This document shows positions 8,628-16,329 of a DNA stretch of 64,000 nucleotides, piece by piece; the first letter of the stretch is position 1; each line of letters begins with the position of its first letter. The notes beneath the pieces are model-generated. The model was not told where the DNA came from and made no database searches. It saw only the letters and a list, made by a program, of their open reading frames with translations. A program made the translations under genes and the position numbers. This DNA comes from Flavonifractor sp. An306 (GTDB lineage Bacteria > Bacillota > Clostridia > Oscillospirales > Oscillospiraceae): the NCBI RefSeq assembly GCF_002159455.1, contig NZ_NFIQ01000001.1, positions 1 through 64,000 of the forward strand, read 5' to 3'.

Positions 8628-9396
8628 TTTTTTCAACAGCCCTGACGTGCAGGAGCAGCTGAAGGTTCTGATGGACAATATGGGCAGCGACATCTGGGCC
8701 ACCCTGTACTCCACCGTGCTGGCCACCATCTTCTCCTATATCATCGGTCTGCCCCTGGGCATCCTGCTGGTCACCGGCGAGCAGGGAGGCGTGCGGCCCC
8801 TGCCCCGGCCTTTGATGAGCGTGATCAACTTCATCATCAACATCCTCCGCTCGGTGCCCTTCCTGATCCTGATGATCATGGCCATCCCCCTGTCCCGGGT
8901 GATCCTGGGCACCAGCGTGGGCACCAACGCCATGATCCCGCCCCTGGTCATCGCCGCCTTCCCCTTTGTGGCCCGGATGGTGGAGTCCTCCCTGCGGGAG
9001 GTGGACCACGGGGTGCTGGAGGCCGCCGAGTCCATGGGGGCCTCCCCCTTCCAGATCGTGCGCAAGGTGCTGCTGCCCGAGGCCATGCCCTCCCTGCTCA
9101 CCAGCGCTACCACCGTCACCATCACCATCCTGGGCTACGGCGCCATGGCCGGCATCATCGGCGGCAACGGCCTGGGCGCCACCGCCATCAATTACGGCTA
9201 CTACCGCAACAAGGTGGTGATCCTCTACGGCGCGGTGATCGTGCTGGTGATTTTGGTGCAGATTATCCAGTCCATCGGTACCCATACCGCGGTGGGAGTG
9301 GACCGCCGCCTCAGCAAGAGCGGCCGCAAGAAGGGCCGCCGGGACGCCAACCGGCAGGTGAACCGGGACAAGCGTACCCCCCCTGGCGCACTGTAA
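8620..9396 (+). CDS. metI: Methionine ABC transporter, permease
   Basis: Membrane subunit of the methionine importer, 258 residues. It has about five hydrophobic segments, beginning with ATLYSTVLATIFSYIIGLPLGI. The EAA-type coupling loop is EAAESMGASPFQIVRKVLLPEA (about residues 134-155), which contacts MetN. The C-terminus is an unusually basic Arg/Lys-rich tail (KSGRKKGRRDANRQ). A strong terminator follows, so metNI is a unit separate from metQ. Confidence 0.93.
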   Translation: MLDFFNSPDVQEQLKVLMDNMGSDIWATLYSTVLATIFSYIIGLPLGILLVTGEQGGVRPLPRPLMSVINFIINILRSVPFLILMIMAIPLSRVILGTSVGTNAMIPPLVIAAFPFVARMVESSLREVDHGVLEAAESMGASPFQIVRKVLLPEAMPSLLTSATTVTITILGYGAMAGIIGGNGLGATAINYGYYRNKVVILYGAVIVLVILVQIIQSIGTHTAVGVDRRLSKSGRKKGRRDANRQVNRDKRTPPGAL

Positions 9397-9403
9397 AATC
9401 AGC

Positions 9404-9442
9404 GGGGCGGGCAAACCGGAGGGTTTGCCCGCCCCCTTTTTT
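9404..9442 (+). terminator. Terminator of metN-metI
   Basis: Perfect 14-bp stem (9404-9417 with 9422-9435), GGAG loop, then six T. Confidence 0.92.
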
Positions 9443-9457
9443 GTGCACAATATCCGG

Positions 9458-9486
9458 TTGACAGGAGAGCTGGGGGGTTGTAAACT
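9458..9486 (+). promoter_or_regulatory. Promoter of the T-box-metQ unit
   Basis: TTGACA (9458-9463), 17-base spacer, TAAACT (9481-9486), just upstream of the T-box leader. Confidence 0.7.
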
Positions 9487-9489
9487 AAA

Positions 9490-9786
9490 TGCAACCCAAA
9501 GGGAACTGAATAACGCCCCTCAAACGCAAGGAAGAGAAGAGTAACCGTTAAGATACGGCACAGAGAGCCCGGATTGGTGGGAACGGGTACGGAAGGTTTC
9601 GGTGAAGATGGTCTCGGAGCGGCGCACCGACTGCGTGAATACGCACAGGCTGCGACGGGTGCGCCCGTAAGCGCGCAGGAGTATGGTTGTACTCCATAAG
9701 GCCCCTGTCGTGAGGCATGGGTGAAGCAAGGTGGTACCACGAAGCGAAAGCTCTCGTCCTTGAAATGGATTCAAGGGCGTTTTTTT
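9490..9786 (+). promoter_or_regulatory. T-box leader, methionine type, controlling metQ
   Basis: The diagnostic T-box bulge sequence AAGGTGGTACCACG sits at 9728-9741. A terminator stem follows (9755-9764 with 9770-9779) with seven T at 9780-9786. Upstream is a Stem I-like region with AGAGAG and GGTGGGAACGGG elements. The Stem I 3' side carries ATG at 9608-9610 in GTGAAGATGGTC, which is in the right place for the specifier codon and matches a methionine transporter gene. Uncharged tRNA-Met is expected to favour read-through into metQ. The 436-base gap between metI and metQ is fully explained by terminator, promoter and T-box. Confidence 0.9.
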
Positions 9787-9833
9787 GTGCTCATATTTGG
9801 GGAAATACGCGAAATGAAAAGGAGAAATGTACC

Positions 9834-10721
9834 ATGAAGAAGCTTGCCTCTCTGCTCCTCACCGGCGCCCTGACCTTCGGCCTGCTGGCCGGCTGCGTCT
9901 CCACCTCCGGCAATACCGAGACCCCCGCCGGCGGCAATGAGACCACCCCTGTGGAGTCCAACACCCCTTCTGAGACCGGCGCCAACCTGGAGGGCACCGT
10001 CATCAAGGTGGGCGCCACCCCCGCTCCCCACGCCGAGATCCTGGAGGTGGTGAAGGGGATCCTGGCCGAGCAGGGCATTACCCTGGAGATCGCCCAGTAC
10101 AACGACTATGTGCAGCCCAACAACGCCGTGGAGGATGGCTCCCTGGATGCCAACTACTTCCAGCACATCACCTACATGAACGACTTCAACACCGAGTACG
10201 GCACCCATCTGGTGAGCGCCGCCGCGGTCCACTATGAGCCCATGGGCCTGTATGCCGGCAAGACCACCAGCCTGGACGAGCTGGCCGACGGCGCCCTCAT
10301 CGGCGTGCCCAACGACGCCACCAACGAGGGCCGCGCCCTGCTGGTGCTCCAGCAGGAGGGCCTGATCACCCTGTCTGAGGACGCCGGCATCACCGCCACC
10401 ATCAACGACATTGTGGAGAATCCCAAGAACCTGCAGTTCTCTGAGATGGAGGCCGCTCAGCTGCCCCTGCGCCTGGCCGACCTGGATATGGCCGTCATCA
10501 ACGGCAACTACGCCATCGACGCCGGCCTGTCCATGGCTGACGCCCTGGCCGTGGAGTCCGCCGAGGGCGAGGCCGCCCAGGCCTACGCCAATGTGCTGGC
10601 CGTCAAGGAGGGCCGGGAGAACGACCCCGCCATCCAGGCTCTGGCCGCCGCCCTGTGCAGCGACGAGGTGAAGGCCTACATCGACGAGACCTACAACGGC
10701 GCCGTGGTCACTGTGTTCTAA
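9834..10721 (+). CDS. metQ: Methionine ABC transporter, substrate-binding lipoprotein
   Basis: Captures methionine outside the membrane for MetNI. The 295-residue protein begins with a lipoprotein signal peptide, MKKLASLLLTGALTFGLLAG followed by Cys21, then a Thr/Pro/Glu-rich linker. The NlpA/MetQ fold follows (VIKVGATPAPHAEILEVVK; YVQPNNAVEDGSLDANYFQH). The true start is the ATG at 9834 behind AAAAGGAG; a longer frame from 9717 would translate the T-box and is not credible. It stands alone under Met-tRNA control and ends at a terminator. Confidence 0.95.
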   Translation: MKKLASLLLTGALTFGLLAGCVSTSGNTETPAGGNETTPVESNTPSETGANLEGTVIKVGATPAPHAEILEVVKGILAEQGITLEIAQYNDYVQPNNAVEDGSLDANYFQHITYMNDFNTEYGTHLVSAAAVHYEPMGLYAGKTTSLDELADGALIGVPNDATNEGRALLVLQQEGLITLSEDAGITATINDIVENPKNLQFSEMEAAQLPLRLADLDMAVINGNYAIDAGLSMADALAVESAEGEAAQAYANVLAVKEGRENDPAIQALAAALCSDEVKAYIDETYNGAVVTVF

Positions 10722-10734
10722 TCCATGCCCGTAA

Positions 10735-10771
10735 AAGCAAGGCCCGCCTTCCGGCGGGCCTTGCTTTTTTT
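10735..10771 (+). terminator. Terminator of metQ
   Basis: 14-bp stem (10735-10748 with 10753-10766), TTCC loop, followed by a T run. Confidence 0.92.
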
Positions 10772-10847
10772 ATAAAATGCTCCGGCGGCGCAAGCAAAGT
10801 GCCTTGCTTCGCCGTCTAATGGGTGAAAAGGAAAGGAGGGAGGGACC

Positions 10848-11321
10848 TTGACCGAGCTGGAATACCTGGAGCGGGCGGAGGAGGCCCGGGGAAAGCTCTA
10901 CCGGGCGGCCCTGCTCACCCTGGGCAGCGAGACGGCGGCGGTGGATGCGGTGGACGAGGCGGTGTACAAGGGGTATCTGAGCTACCGCAAGCTGCGGGAG
11001 CCCAAATATCTGGAGACCTGGCTGGTGCGCATCCTGCTCAACGTGTGCCGGGACGAGCTGCGCCGGCGGAAGCGGGAGCTGGCGGTGGAGGAGCTGCCCG
11101 AGACCGCCGGGGAGGAATTTGACGCCCTCCCCCTAAAGGAGGCCATCCGCCGCCTGCCTGCCCAGCTGCGGGATGTGATCATCCTGCGGTACTTCACCGG
11201 CCTGACCCTGGAGGAGACCGCCGCTGCCCTGGAGCTGCCCCGGGGCACCGTGTCCACCCGGCAGCGGCGGGCGCTGGAACTGCTGAAACTGGACTTGACC
11301 GACGAGGAGGGAGCATCATGA
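10848..11321 (+). CDS. ECF-type RNA polymerase sigma factor
   Basis: A 157-residue sigma-70 family protein with region 2 (VYKGYLSYRKLREPKYLETWLVRILLNVCRDELRR) and region 4 (LPAQLRDVIILRYFTGLTLEETAAALELPRGTVSTRQRRAL, with a clear helix-turn-helix). Regions 1 and 3 are absent, as in ECF factors of the SigV/SigW-like type. The start is TTG behind GGAAAGGAGGGAGG. It overlaps the next gene by 4 bases; that gene encodes a membrane protein of the DUF4179 class, a common anti-sigma partner, so this is a cell-surface stress switch by inference. A bulged hairpin at 10786-10814 lies in the leader. Confidence 0.9.
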   Translation: MTELEYLERAEEARGKLYRAALLTLGSETAAVDAVDEAVYKGYLSYRKLREPKYLETWLVRILLNVCRDELRRRKRELAVEELPETAGEEFDALPLKEAIRRLPAQLRDVIILRYFTGLTLEETAAALELPRGTVSTRQRRALELLKLDLTDEEGAS

Positions 11322-12616
11322 ACCGACAGCAGGAATATTGGGACCTGATCCGGGAGCTGGACCAGCCCCCCGCCGCCCTGGAGGGCGCCGCCCTGCGGGC
11401 CAGGGCCCGGGCCAAGCGCCGCCGGGCGGGGAGACGGTGGGGGATCTCCCTGGGGAGTGCGGCGGGGGTGTGCGCCGCCTTCGTCCTGGCGGTGAATACC
11501 CTGCCCACTTTCGCCCTGGCCTGCGGCAAGGTTCCCGTGCTGCGGGAGCTGGCGGCGGCGGTGGCCTTCTCCCCCAGCCTGTCCGCCGCGGTGGAGCACG
11601 ACTACGTGCAGTATGTCGGCCAGAGCCAGAGCTTTGAGGGGCTTACCCTCACGTTGGAATATGTCATCGCGGATGCCCAGCAGATGGTGGTGTTCTACCG
11701 CACCGACGGCGGCGCATACCCCTATTACAGCGTTTCCTGCGACCTGAAGGACGAAACGGGAGGCCCCCTGCAGGGCTACGCGGTGACCAGCGGCGACAGC
11801 CGGGAGGAGCTGAAGCAGTTTGAGGTCCACTTCAGTGCGCTGGAGGAGATCCCCCAAAAGCTGACCCTGGAGGTGGAGCTGTGGGGCAGCGACCATGAGG
11901 GGAACGAGGAGCGGCTGGGCCATGTCTACACCTTCCCCATCACCCTGGATCCGGCCAAGACTGCCCCGGCGGTGGAGATCCCGGTGGACCGGTGGGTGGA
12001 GGTGGACGGCCAGCGGCTGCTGGTGGACCGGCTGGAGCTCACCCCCACCAAGACCGCCCTCTATCTGGCGGACGACCCGGACAACACCGCCTGGCTGGAG
12101 GATCTGGATTTCCACTTCACCGGCGAAAACGGAGCGGTCTACGACGCCATGGACAGCACCATTTCCGCCTCCGGAGGGTACACCTACTATTTCCAGAGCC
12201 TGTACTTCGTGGAGGACCGTTCGGATCTGACCCTGCACCTGGACGGGGCGGTATGGCTGGACAAGGAGGCCGGACCGGTGGCAGTGGAGCTGGCCGCGAA
12301 CACCTGGACCGGCCAGCTGCCGGAGGAGGTGACCGGCCTGACCGTGGAGCGGGTGAGCACGCATGGCACAGGGGAGGAATGGGCGGTGAAGGTGAGCAGT
12401 ACCACCAGCCGCTCCCCCTTTGAGCTGGAGTTTCGCGACCCGGAGGGAGGTGCCCACACCACCGGCGGCTACAGCATGCGAAACGACCGGGAGGCCCCGG
12501 GCAATTACGAATTTGAGTATATTCTGGAGGGCTACCCCTGGGACAGCGCCCAGTTTACCCTCAGCTTTACCCACGCTGGCTCTCTGGACCTGGCCATCCC
12601 CCTGGGTGACTCATAA
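11318..12616 (+). CDS. DUF4179 domain-containing membrane protein, probable anti-sigma factor
   Basis: A 432-residue protein with a short basic cytoplasmic head (residues 1-41, rich in Arg). One transmembrane helix follows (about 43-63, SLGSAAGVCAAFVLAVNTLP), then a large outer part made of a DUF4179 domain and beta-rich C-terminal domains (FEGLTLTLEYVIADAQQMVVFY and later repeats). Together with the 4-base overlap with the ECF sigma gene this fits an anti-sigma that holds the sigma factor at the membrane. No protease cleavage site or ligand can be read from the sequence. Confidence 0.85.
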   Translation: MNRQQEYWDLIRELDQPPAALEGAALRARARAKRRRAGRRWGISLGSAAGVCAAFVLAVNTLPTFALACGKVPVLRELAAAVAFSPSLSAAVEHDYVQYVGQSQSFEGLTLTLEYVIADAQQMVVFYRTDGGAYPYYSVSCDLKDETGGPLQGYAVTSGDSREELKQFEVHFSALEEIPQKLTLEVELWGSDHEGNEERLGHVYTFPITLDPAKTAPAVEIPVDRWVEVDGQRLLVDRLELTPTKTALYLADDPDNTAWLEDLDFHFTGENGAVYDAMDSTISASGGYTYYFQSLYFVEDRSDLTLHLDGAVWLDKEAGPVAVELAANTWTGQLPEEVTGLTVERVSTHGTGEEWAVKVSSTTSRSPFELEFRDPEGGAHTTGGYSMRNDREAPGNYEFEYILEGYPWDSAQFTLSFTHAGSLDLAIPLGDS

Positions 12617-12623
12617 ATTCCTA

Positions 12624-12652
12624 TTGATTTTGTGGGGATTGTGTGCTATCCT
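12624..12652 (+). promoter_or_regulatory. Promoter of cysK
   Basis: TTGATT (12624-12629), 17-base spacer, TATCCT (12647-12652), 28 bases before the cysK start. No copy of the Rrf2-promoter palindrome (14136-14151) is seen here. Confidence 0.5.
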
Positions 12653-12679
12653 TGACAAAAACACCAGGAGGTCTGTTCC

Positions 12680-13591
12680 ATGAAGATTGCGGATTCCATT
12701 GCCCGGCTGATCGGCAACACCCCGCTGCTCCGGCTGGCCGATAACGGCGGCGGGGCGGTGCTGGCCAAGCTGGAGAGCTTCAACCCCCTGTCCTCGGCCA
12801 AGGACCGGGCGGGGCTGTATATGATCCTGGACGCGGAGGAGAAGGGGCTGCTGAAGCCGGGGGCCACCATTGTGGAGCCCACCAGCGGCAACACCGGCGT
12901 GGCCCTGGCCTACATCGGCCGCCAGCGGGGGTACAGGGTGATGCTCACCATGCCCGAGACCATGAGCCAGGAGCGGCGGAGCCTTCTGGCCGCCCTGGGG
13001 GCGGAGCTGGTGCTCACCGAGGGAGCCAAGGGCATGGGCGGCGCCATTGCCAAGGCGAAGGAGCTGCTGGACACTGTGCCCGGCGCCTGGATGCCCGACC
13101 AGTTCAACAACCCGGCCAACGCCCGCGCCCACTACGAGACCACCGGCCCGGAGGTCTGGCGGGACACCGACGGCAAGGTGGACGTACTGGTGGCCGGGGT
13201 GGGCTCCGGCGGCACCATTACCGGGGCGGGCCGCTACCTGAAGGAGCAGAACCCCGCCATTACCGTGGTGGCGGTGGAGCCCGCCGAGTCTCCCGTTCTC
13301 TCCGGCGGCCAGCCCGGGCCCCACAAGATCCAGGGCATCGGCGCGGGCTTTGTCCCCGGCACCCTGGACCTGAGCGTGGTGGACAAGATTGTGCCCGTCC
13401 CCGGCCAGGCGGCCATGGATGCCGCCCGGGAGTTGGCAAGAGACAGGGGTGTGCTGGCGGGCATCTCCTCCGGCGCGGCCTGGTGGGCGGCTCTGGAGCT
13501 GACCAGGGATCCCGCCTTCCAGGGCAAGACCATCGTGGCCGTCCTCCCTGACACCGGAGAGCGCTACCTGTCCACCGGCATTTACGATTAA
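12680..13591 (+). CDS. cysK: Cysteine synthase A (O-acetylserine sulfhydrylase)
   Basis: PLP enzyme that makes cysteine from O-acetylserine and sulfide. The 303-residue protein has the PLP lysine Lys41 (LSSAKDRAG), the substrate loop TSGNTGVAL, the phosphate-binding glycine loop [10 protein letters not shown] and [11 protein letters not shown] near the end. The start follows CAGGAGG. The convergent neighbour is an Rrf2 regulator; in Bacillus and clostridia Rrf2 proteins of the CymR class control cysteine genes, so a functional link is possible but no shared operator is seen. Confidence 0.95.
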   Translation: MKIADSIARLIGNTPLLRLADNGGGAVLAKLESFNPLSSAKDRAGLYMILDAEEKGLLKPGATIVEPTSGNTGVALAYIGRQRGYRVMLTMPETMSQERRSLLAALGAELVLTEGAKGMGGAIAKAKELLDTVPGAWMPDQFNNPANARAHYETTGPEVWRDTDGKVDVLVAGVGSGGTITGAGRYLKEQNPAITVVAVEPAESPVLSGGQPGPHKIQGIGAGFVPGTLDLSVVDKIVPVPGQAAMDAARELARDRGVLAGISSGAAWWAALELTRDPAFQGKTIVAVLPDTGERYLSTGIYD

Positions 13592-13594
13592 AGC

Positions 13595-13628
13595 AAAGGG
13601 ACGCTGCAAAACCTTGCAGCGTCCCTTT
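13595..13628. terminator. Bidirectional terminator between cysK and the Rrf2 gene
   Basis: Perfect 15-bp stem (13595-13609 with 13614-13628) with an AACC loop, A-rich on one flank and T-rich on the other. Confidence 0.88.
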
Positions 13629-13654
13629 TGTCTATGCTGTTGGAAACCGGAACA

Positions 13655-14101
13655 TCAGCCGGCGCTCTCCTGGTCGTCCGGGCACTTTTCATGATAGCGG
13701 GCCACCAGATCGGCAAGGGTCAGGTGGTCCACCACGCTGGACACCGCCGCCTGGATATCCCGCCATACCTCCACCGTAACGCACTTGGCCGCCCGGCTGC
13801 AGCGGCACACATCGTCGCTGTCGGCGCAGCTCACCGGGGCCAGGTTGCCCTCCAGCGTGCGCAGGATCTCCCCCACGGTGTACTCCTCCGGCGGCCGGGT
13901 CAGCAGATAGCCGCCCCCCGCGCCCCGGACCGAGCGCACCAGGCCCGCCCGGGAGAGCTGGGTCACGATCTGCTCCAAATATTTATCGGAAATCTCCTGC
14001 CGCTGGGCCACATCCCGCAAAGGAACCGCCGTCCCGTTGCTGTTCAGCGCCACATCCAGCATGAGCCGCAGGGCATAGCGCCCCTTTGTGGAAATTTTCA
14101 T
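13655..14101 (-). CDS. Rrf2 family transcriptional regulator
   Basis: A 148-residue winged-helix regulator starting MKISTKGRYALRLMLD, with recognition region DKYLEQIVTQLSRAGLVRSVRGAGGGYLL. It has four cysteines at 92, 99, 101 and 107 (SCADSDDVCRC, then AAKC). IscR uses three cysteines in this zone to hold a 2Fe-2S cluster, so a cluster or redox sensor is plausible, though the spacing differs from classical IscR. The start at 14101 is preferred because AAGGTAGGG is well spaced for it; ATG at 14107 is possible. A palindrome inside its promoter suggests self-regulation. Confidence 0.88.
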   Translation of the reverse strand: MKISTKGRYALRLMLDVALNSNGTAVPLRDVAQRQEISDKYLEQIVTQLSRAGLVRSVRGAGGGYLLTRPPEEYTVGEILRTLEGNLAPVSCADSDDVCRCSRAAKCVTVEVWRDIQAAVSSVVDHLTLADLVARYHEKCPDDQESAG

Positions 14102-14131
14102 GTGCATCCCTACCTTGCTTTAGTCGGTTAT

Positions 14132-14160
14132 ATAATACCACATTGGTGGTAGGATTTCAA
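14132..14160 (-). promoter_or_regulatory. Promoter of the Rrf2 gene
   Basis: On the minus strand TTGAAA (14155-14160), 17-base spacer, TATTAT (14132-14137). Its spacer is occupied by the dyad at 14136-14151. Confidence 0.7.
14136..14151. promoter_or_regulatory. Candidate Rrf2 operator
   Basis: TACCACATTGGTGGTA: perfect 6-bp arms around a 4-base centre. It fills the spacer of the Rrf2 promoter and touches the -10 box, a classical position for autorepression. It is 22 bases from the -35 box of the divergent aroF promoter. Confidence 0.6.
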
Positions 14161-14173
14161 GAGAAAATTCCTC

Positions 14174-14202
14174 TTGACTTTCGCGCCTAAAAGTGCTAAA
14201 GT
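14174..14202 (+). promoter_or_regulatory. Promoter of the aroF leader-aroF-tyrA operon
   Basis: TTGACT (14174-14179), 17-base spacer, TAAAGT (14197-14202). Transcription is expected to start near 14209, just before the Shine-Dalgarno AGGAGG (14215-14220) of the leader peptide. Confidence 0.75.
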
Positions 14203-14230
14203 GCTTACAAGGAAAGGAGGGTGTGCCCGG

Positions 14231-14305
14231 ATGAAGTACATGACCGGTTCTGTGTACGGCTATTACCGCTGGTATGTGACCAGCGGCGATTTTGCCTGCC
14301 CATGA
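14231..14305 (+). CDS. Aromatic-rich leader peptide of the aroF-tyrA attenuator
   Basis: A 24-codon reading frame too short for usual gene callers. It has AGGAGG ten bases upstream of its ATG and contains five Tyr, one Trp and one Phe, concentrated in VYGYYRWY (codons 8-15). It ends at TGA 14303-14305. An 8-bp hairpin (14266-14273 with 14279-14286) overlaps exactly the Tyr12-Arg-Trp-Tyr15 codons, and a strong terminator follows at 14347-14389. The arrangement matches leader peptides whose slow translation, when charged tyrosyl- or tryptophanyl-tRNA is scarce, prevents termination. The product itself probably has no function. Confidence 0.8.
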   Translation: MKYMTGSVYGYYRWYVTSGDFACP

Positions 14306-14389
14306 CCGGCCTGCGACGGGGACATACCTCCCAGCGAGGAGCAGAGAGACCCGCGGCCGCCCTGGGGCGGCCGCGGGTCTTTGTTTTTT
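14266..14389 (+). promoter_or_regulatory. Attenuator with alternative RNA structures, including the intrinsic terminator
   Basis: Three elements are visible. (1) Hairpin CCGCTGGT/ACCAGCGG at 14266-14286 over the Tyr/Trp codons. (2) A 16-bp terminator stem (14347-14362 with 14365-14380) followed by TTGTTTTTT. (3) The freed 3' arm of hairpin 1, CCAGCGGC (14280-14287), can pair with GCCG (14356-14359) plus CTGG (14362-14365), which lie in the terminator's 5' arm and loop, giving a candidate antiterminator with a 2-base bulge. Pairing 3 is inference from inspection; no energies were computed. Confidence 0.7.
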
Positions 14390-14408
14390 CCGGAAAGGGG
14401 TTATAACA

Positions 14409-15425
14409 ATGGTAGTGATCATGAAACCGGGCTTTACCCCGGAGCAGCTGCAGCAGGCCATCCGCACCATGGAGGCGGGGGGCGTGAAGGTCATGGTGTC
14501 CAAGGGCTCCGAGATCACCATTTTGGGGGCCGAGGGCAACGCCGCCGGCATCAATCAGGAGGAGCTCTCCCTGCTGCCCGGCGTGGACCGGGTGATGCGG
14601 GTTACCGAGCCCTACAAGAAGGCCAACCGGAAGTACCATCCGGACGACAGCCTGGTGGACCTGGGAGGGGGCGCCCTGGTGGGGGGCAAAAAGCTGGCGG
14701 TGATCGCCGGGCCCTGCTCGGTGGAGAGCGAGGCGCAGATCGTGGCGGTGGCAAAGGCCGTCCAGGCCGCCGGGGCCGCCGCCCTCCGGGGAGGGGCCTT
14801 CAAGCCCCGCACCTCCCCCTACGCCTTCCAGGGCATGGGCAACGACGGCATCCGCCTGCTCCAGGAGGCACGGGCGGTCACCGGCCTGCCCATCGTCACC
14901 GAGATCATGTCCACCGACAATGTGGAGATGTTTGAGATGTGCGTGGACGTCATCCAGGTGGGGGCCCGGAACATGCAGAATTTCGACCTCTTAAAGCAGC
15001 TGGGCAAGACCACCAAGCCCATCCTGCTCAAGCGGGGGCTCTCCTCCACCATTGAGGAGTGGCTCATGTCCGCCGAGTATATCATGGCCGGGGGCAACGA
15101 GCGGGTGATCCTGTGCGAGCGGGGCATCCGCACCTTTGAGACCTTTACCCGCAACACCCTGGACCTGTCGGCGGTGCTGGCGGTGAAGCAGCTGTCCCAC
15201 CTGCCGGTGGTGGTGGACCCCTCCCACGCCTGCGGCAAGGCCTGGATGGTGGAGAAAATGAGCCTGGCCGCCGTGGCCGCCGGGGCAGACGGCCTCATCA
15301 TCGAGGTCCACAACGACCCGCCCCATGCCCTGTGCGACGGGGCCCAGTCCATCACCCCCGACCAGTTTGCCGCCCTGATGGAGCAGCTGCGGGCCCTGGC
15401 CCCCTGCGTGGGAAGGGAGCTGTAA
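14409..15425 (+). CDS. aroF: 3-Deoxy-7-phosphoheptulonate (DAHP) synthase, type I-beta
   Basis: First enzyme of the shikimate pathway; condenses phosphoenolpyruvate and erythrose 4-phosphate. The 338-residue protein has an N-terminal ferredoxin-like regulatory domain (residues 1-70), as in the Thermotoga-type enzyme where tyrosine binds. The barrel then shows GPCSVESEAQ, RGGAFKPRTSPYAFQG, QVGARNMQNF, LLKRG and VDPSHACGK. The start at 14409 comes right after the attenuator terminator; a longer frame from 14292 would run through that terminator. tyrA follows 3 bases downstream. Confidence 0.95.
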   Translation: MVVIMKPGFTPEQLQQAIRTMEAGGVKVMVSKGSEITILGAEGNAAGINQEELSLLPGVDRVMRVTEPYKKANRKYHPDDSLVDLGGGALVGGKKLAVIAGPCSVESEAQIVAVAKAVQAAGAAALRGGAFKPRTSPYAFQGMGNDGIRLLQEARAVTGLPIVTEIMSTDNVEMFEMCVDVIQVGARNMQNFDLLKQLGKTTKPILLKRGLSSTIEEWLMSAEYIMAGGNERVILCERGIRTFETFTRNTLDLSAVLAVKQLSHLPVVVDPSHACGKAWMVEKMSLAAVAAGADGLIIEVHNDPPHALCDGAQSITPDQFAALMEQLRALAPCVGREL

Positions 15426-15428
15426 GGG

Positions 15429-16289
15429 ATGAAAAAGACGCTTGCCATCATCGGCCTGGGCCTGATCGGCGGGTCGCTGGCCATCGCCCTGAAGGGGTTT
15501 GAGGACTACGAGATCGTGGGAGTGGACGTGTCCCAGCCCACCCTGCGCTACGCCGCCGAGCACGGCGTGGGGGACCGGGTCACCGAGCGGGCGGAGGAGG
15601 TGCTCCCCCAGGCCGACGTGGTGGCCCTGGCCCTCCACCCCCAGGGGATTCTGGACTTCCTGGCGGCGCACCGGGACCGCTTCAAGCCCGGAGCCCTGGT
15701 GTGGGACGTGTGCGGCGTCAAGACCGCCATTCTGGAGGGGGCCCAGGGGCTGCCCGACACGGTGGACTTCATCGGCTGCCACCCCATGGCGGGCACCGAA
15801 TTCTCCGGCGTGGAGCACGCCTTTGGGGAGATGTTTCAGAATTCCCATTTCCTCATGGTGCCCCGGACGGGCAGCAAGCCGGAGCACATGGCCCTGCTGG
15901 AGCGGCTGGCGGCCTACATCGGCTGCAAGGACGTGTGCCGCACCACGCCGGAGGCCCACGACGCCCTCATCGCCTACACTAGCCAGGTCATGCACATCAT
16001 TGCCGTGGCGGTATGCGACGACCCGGATCTGTTCTCCTGCCGGGGGTTTGAGGGCTCCTCCTTCCGGGGCTGCACCCGGGTGGCCGCCCTGGACGTGGGG
16101 CTGTGGACCCAGCTGTTCTCCCTGAACCGGCCCGCCCTGCTGACGGTGCTGGACCGGCTGCTGGACAACCTCCAGTCCTACCGGGATGCCCTGGCCTCCG
16201 GCGACCGGCAGGCCCTGGCGGACAAGCTGGCCCGCTCCGCCGCCCGGAAGCGGCAAATGGAGCTCCCCGGCCCCGACCTGCTGGGGTGA
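15429..16289 (+). CDS. tyrA: Prephenate dehydrogenase
   Basis: Oxidatively decarboxylates prephenate to 4-hydroxyphenylpyruvate on the way to tyrosine, using NAD(P). The 286-residue protein has the Rossmann motif IIGLGLIGGSLAIAL (residues 6-20), the GCHPMAGTEFSG active-site segment with its histidine, and the C-terminal all-helical domain. No ACT or chorismate mutase domain is present, so feedback control by tyrosine would rest on the DAHP synthase and on the upstream attenuator. It is the second gene of the aroF operon. Confidence 0.93.
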   Translation: MKKTLAIIGLGLIGGSLAIALKGFEDYEIVGVDVSQPTLRYAAEHGVGDRVTERAEEVLPQADVVALALHPQGILDFLAAHRDRFKPGALVWDVCGVKTAILEGAQGLPDTVDFIGCHPMAGTEFSGVEHAFGEMFQNSHFLMVPRTGSKPEHMALLERLAAYIGCKDVCRTTPEAHDALIAYTSQVMHIIAVAVCDDPDLFSCRGFEGSSFRGCTRVAALDVGLWTQLFSLNRPALLTVLDRLLDNLQSYRDALASGDRQALADKLARSAARKRQMELPGPDLLG

Positions 16290-16329
16290 GAGAGGACCTG
16301 TTTGGCTATGCGGAGTCCCGCAGACACCC

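Noticed and set aside
9717-9833. Upstream extension of metQ and small antisense frames at 9399-9774
   Set aside because: They would translate the T-box leader. The ATG at 9834 with AAAAGGAG and a lipoprotein signal peptide is the real start.
10786-10814. Hairpin before the ECF sigma gene as a terminator or riboswitch
   Set aside because: A bulged 11-bp stem without T run or known motif; the metQ terminator already lies upstream. It could be an operator but there is no support.
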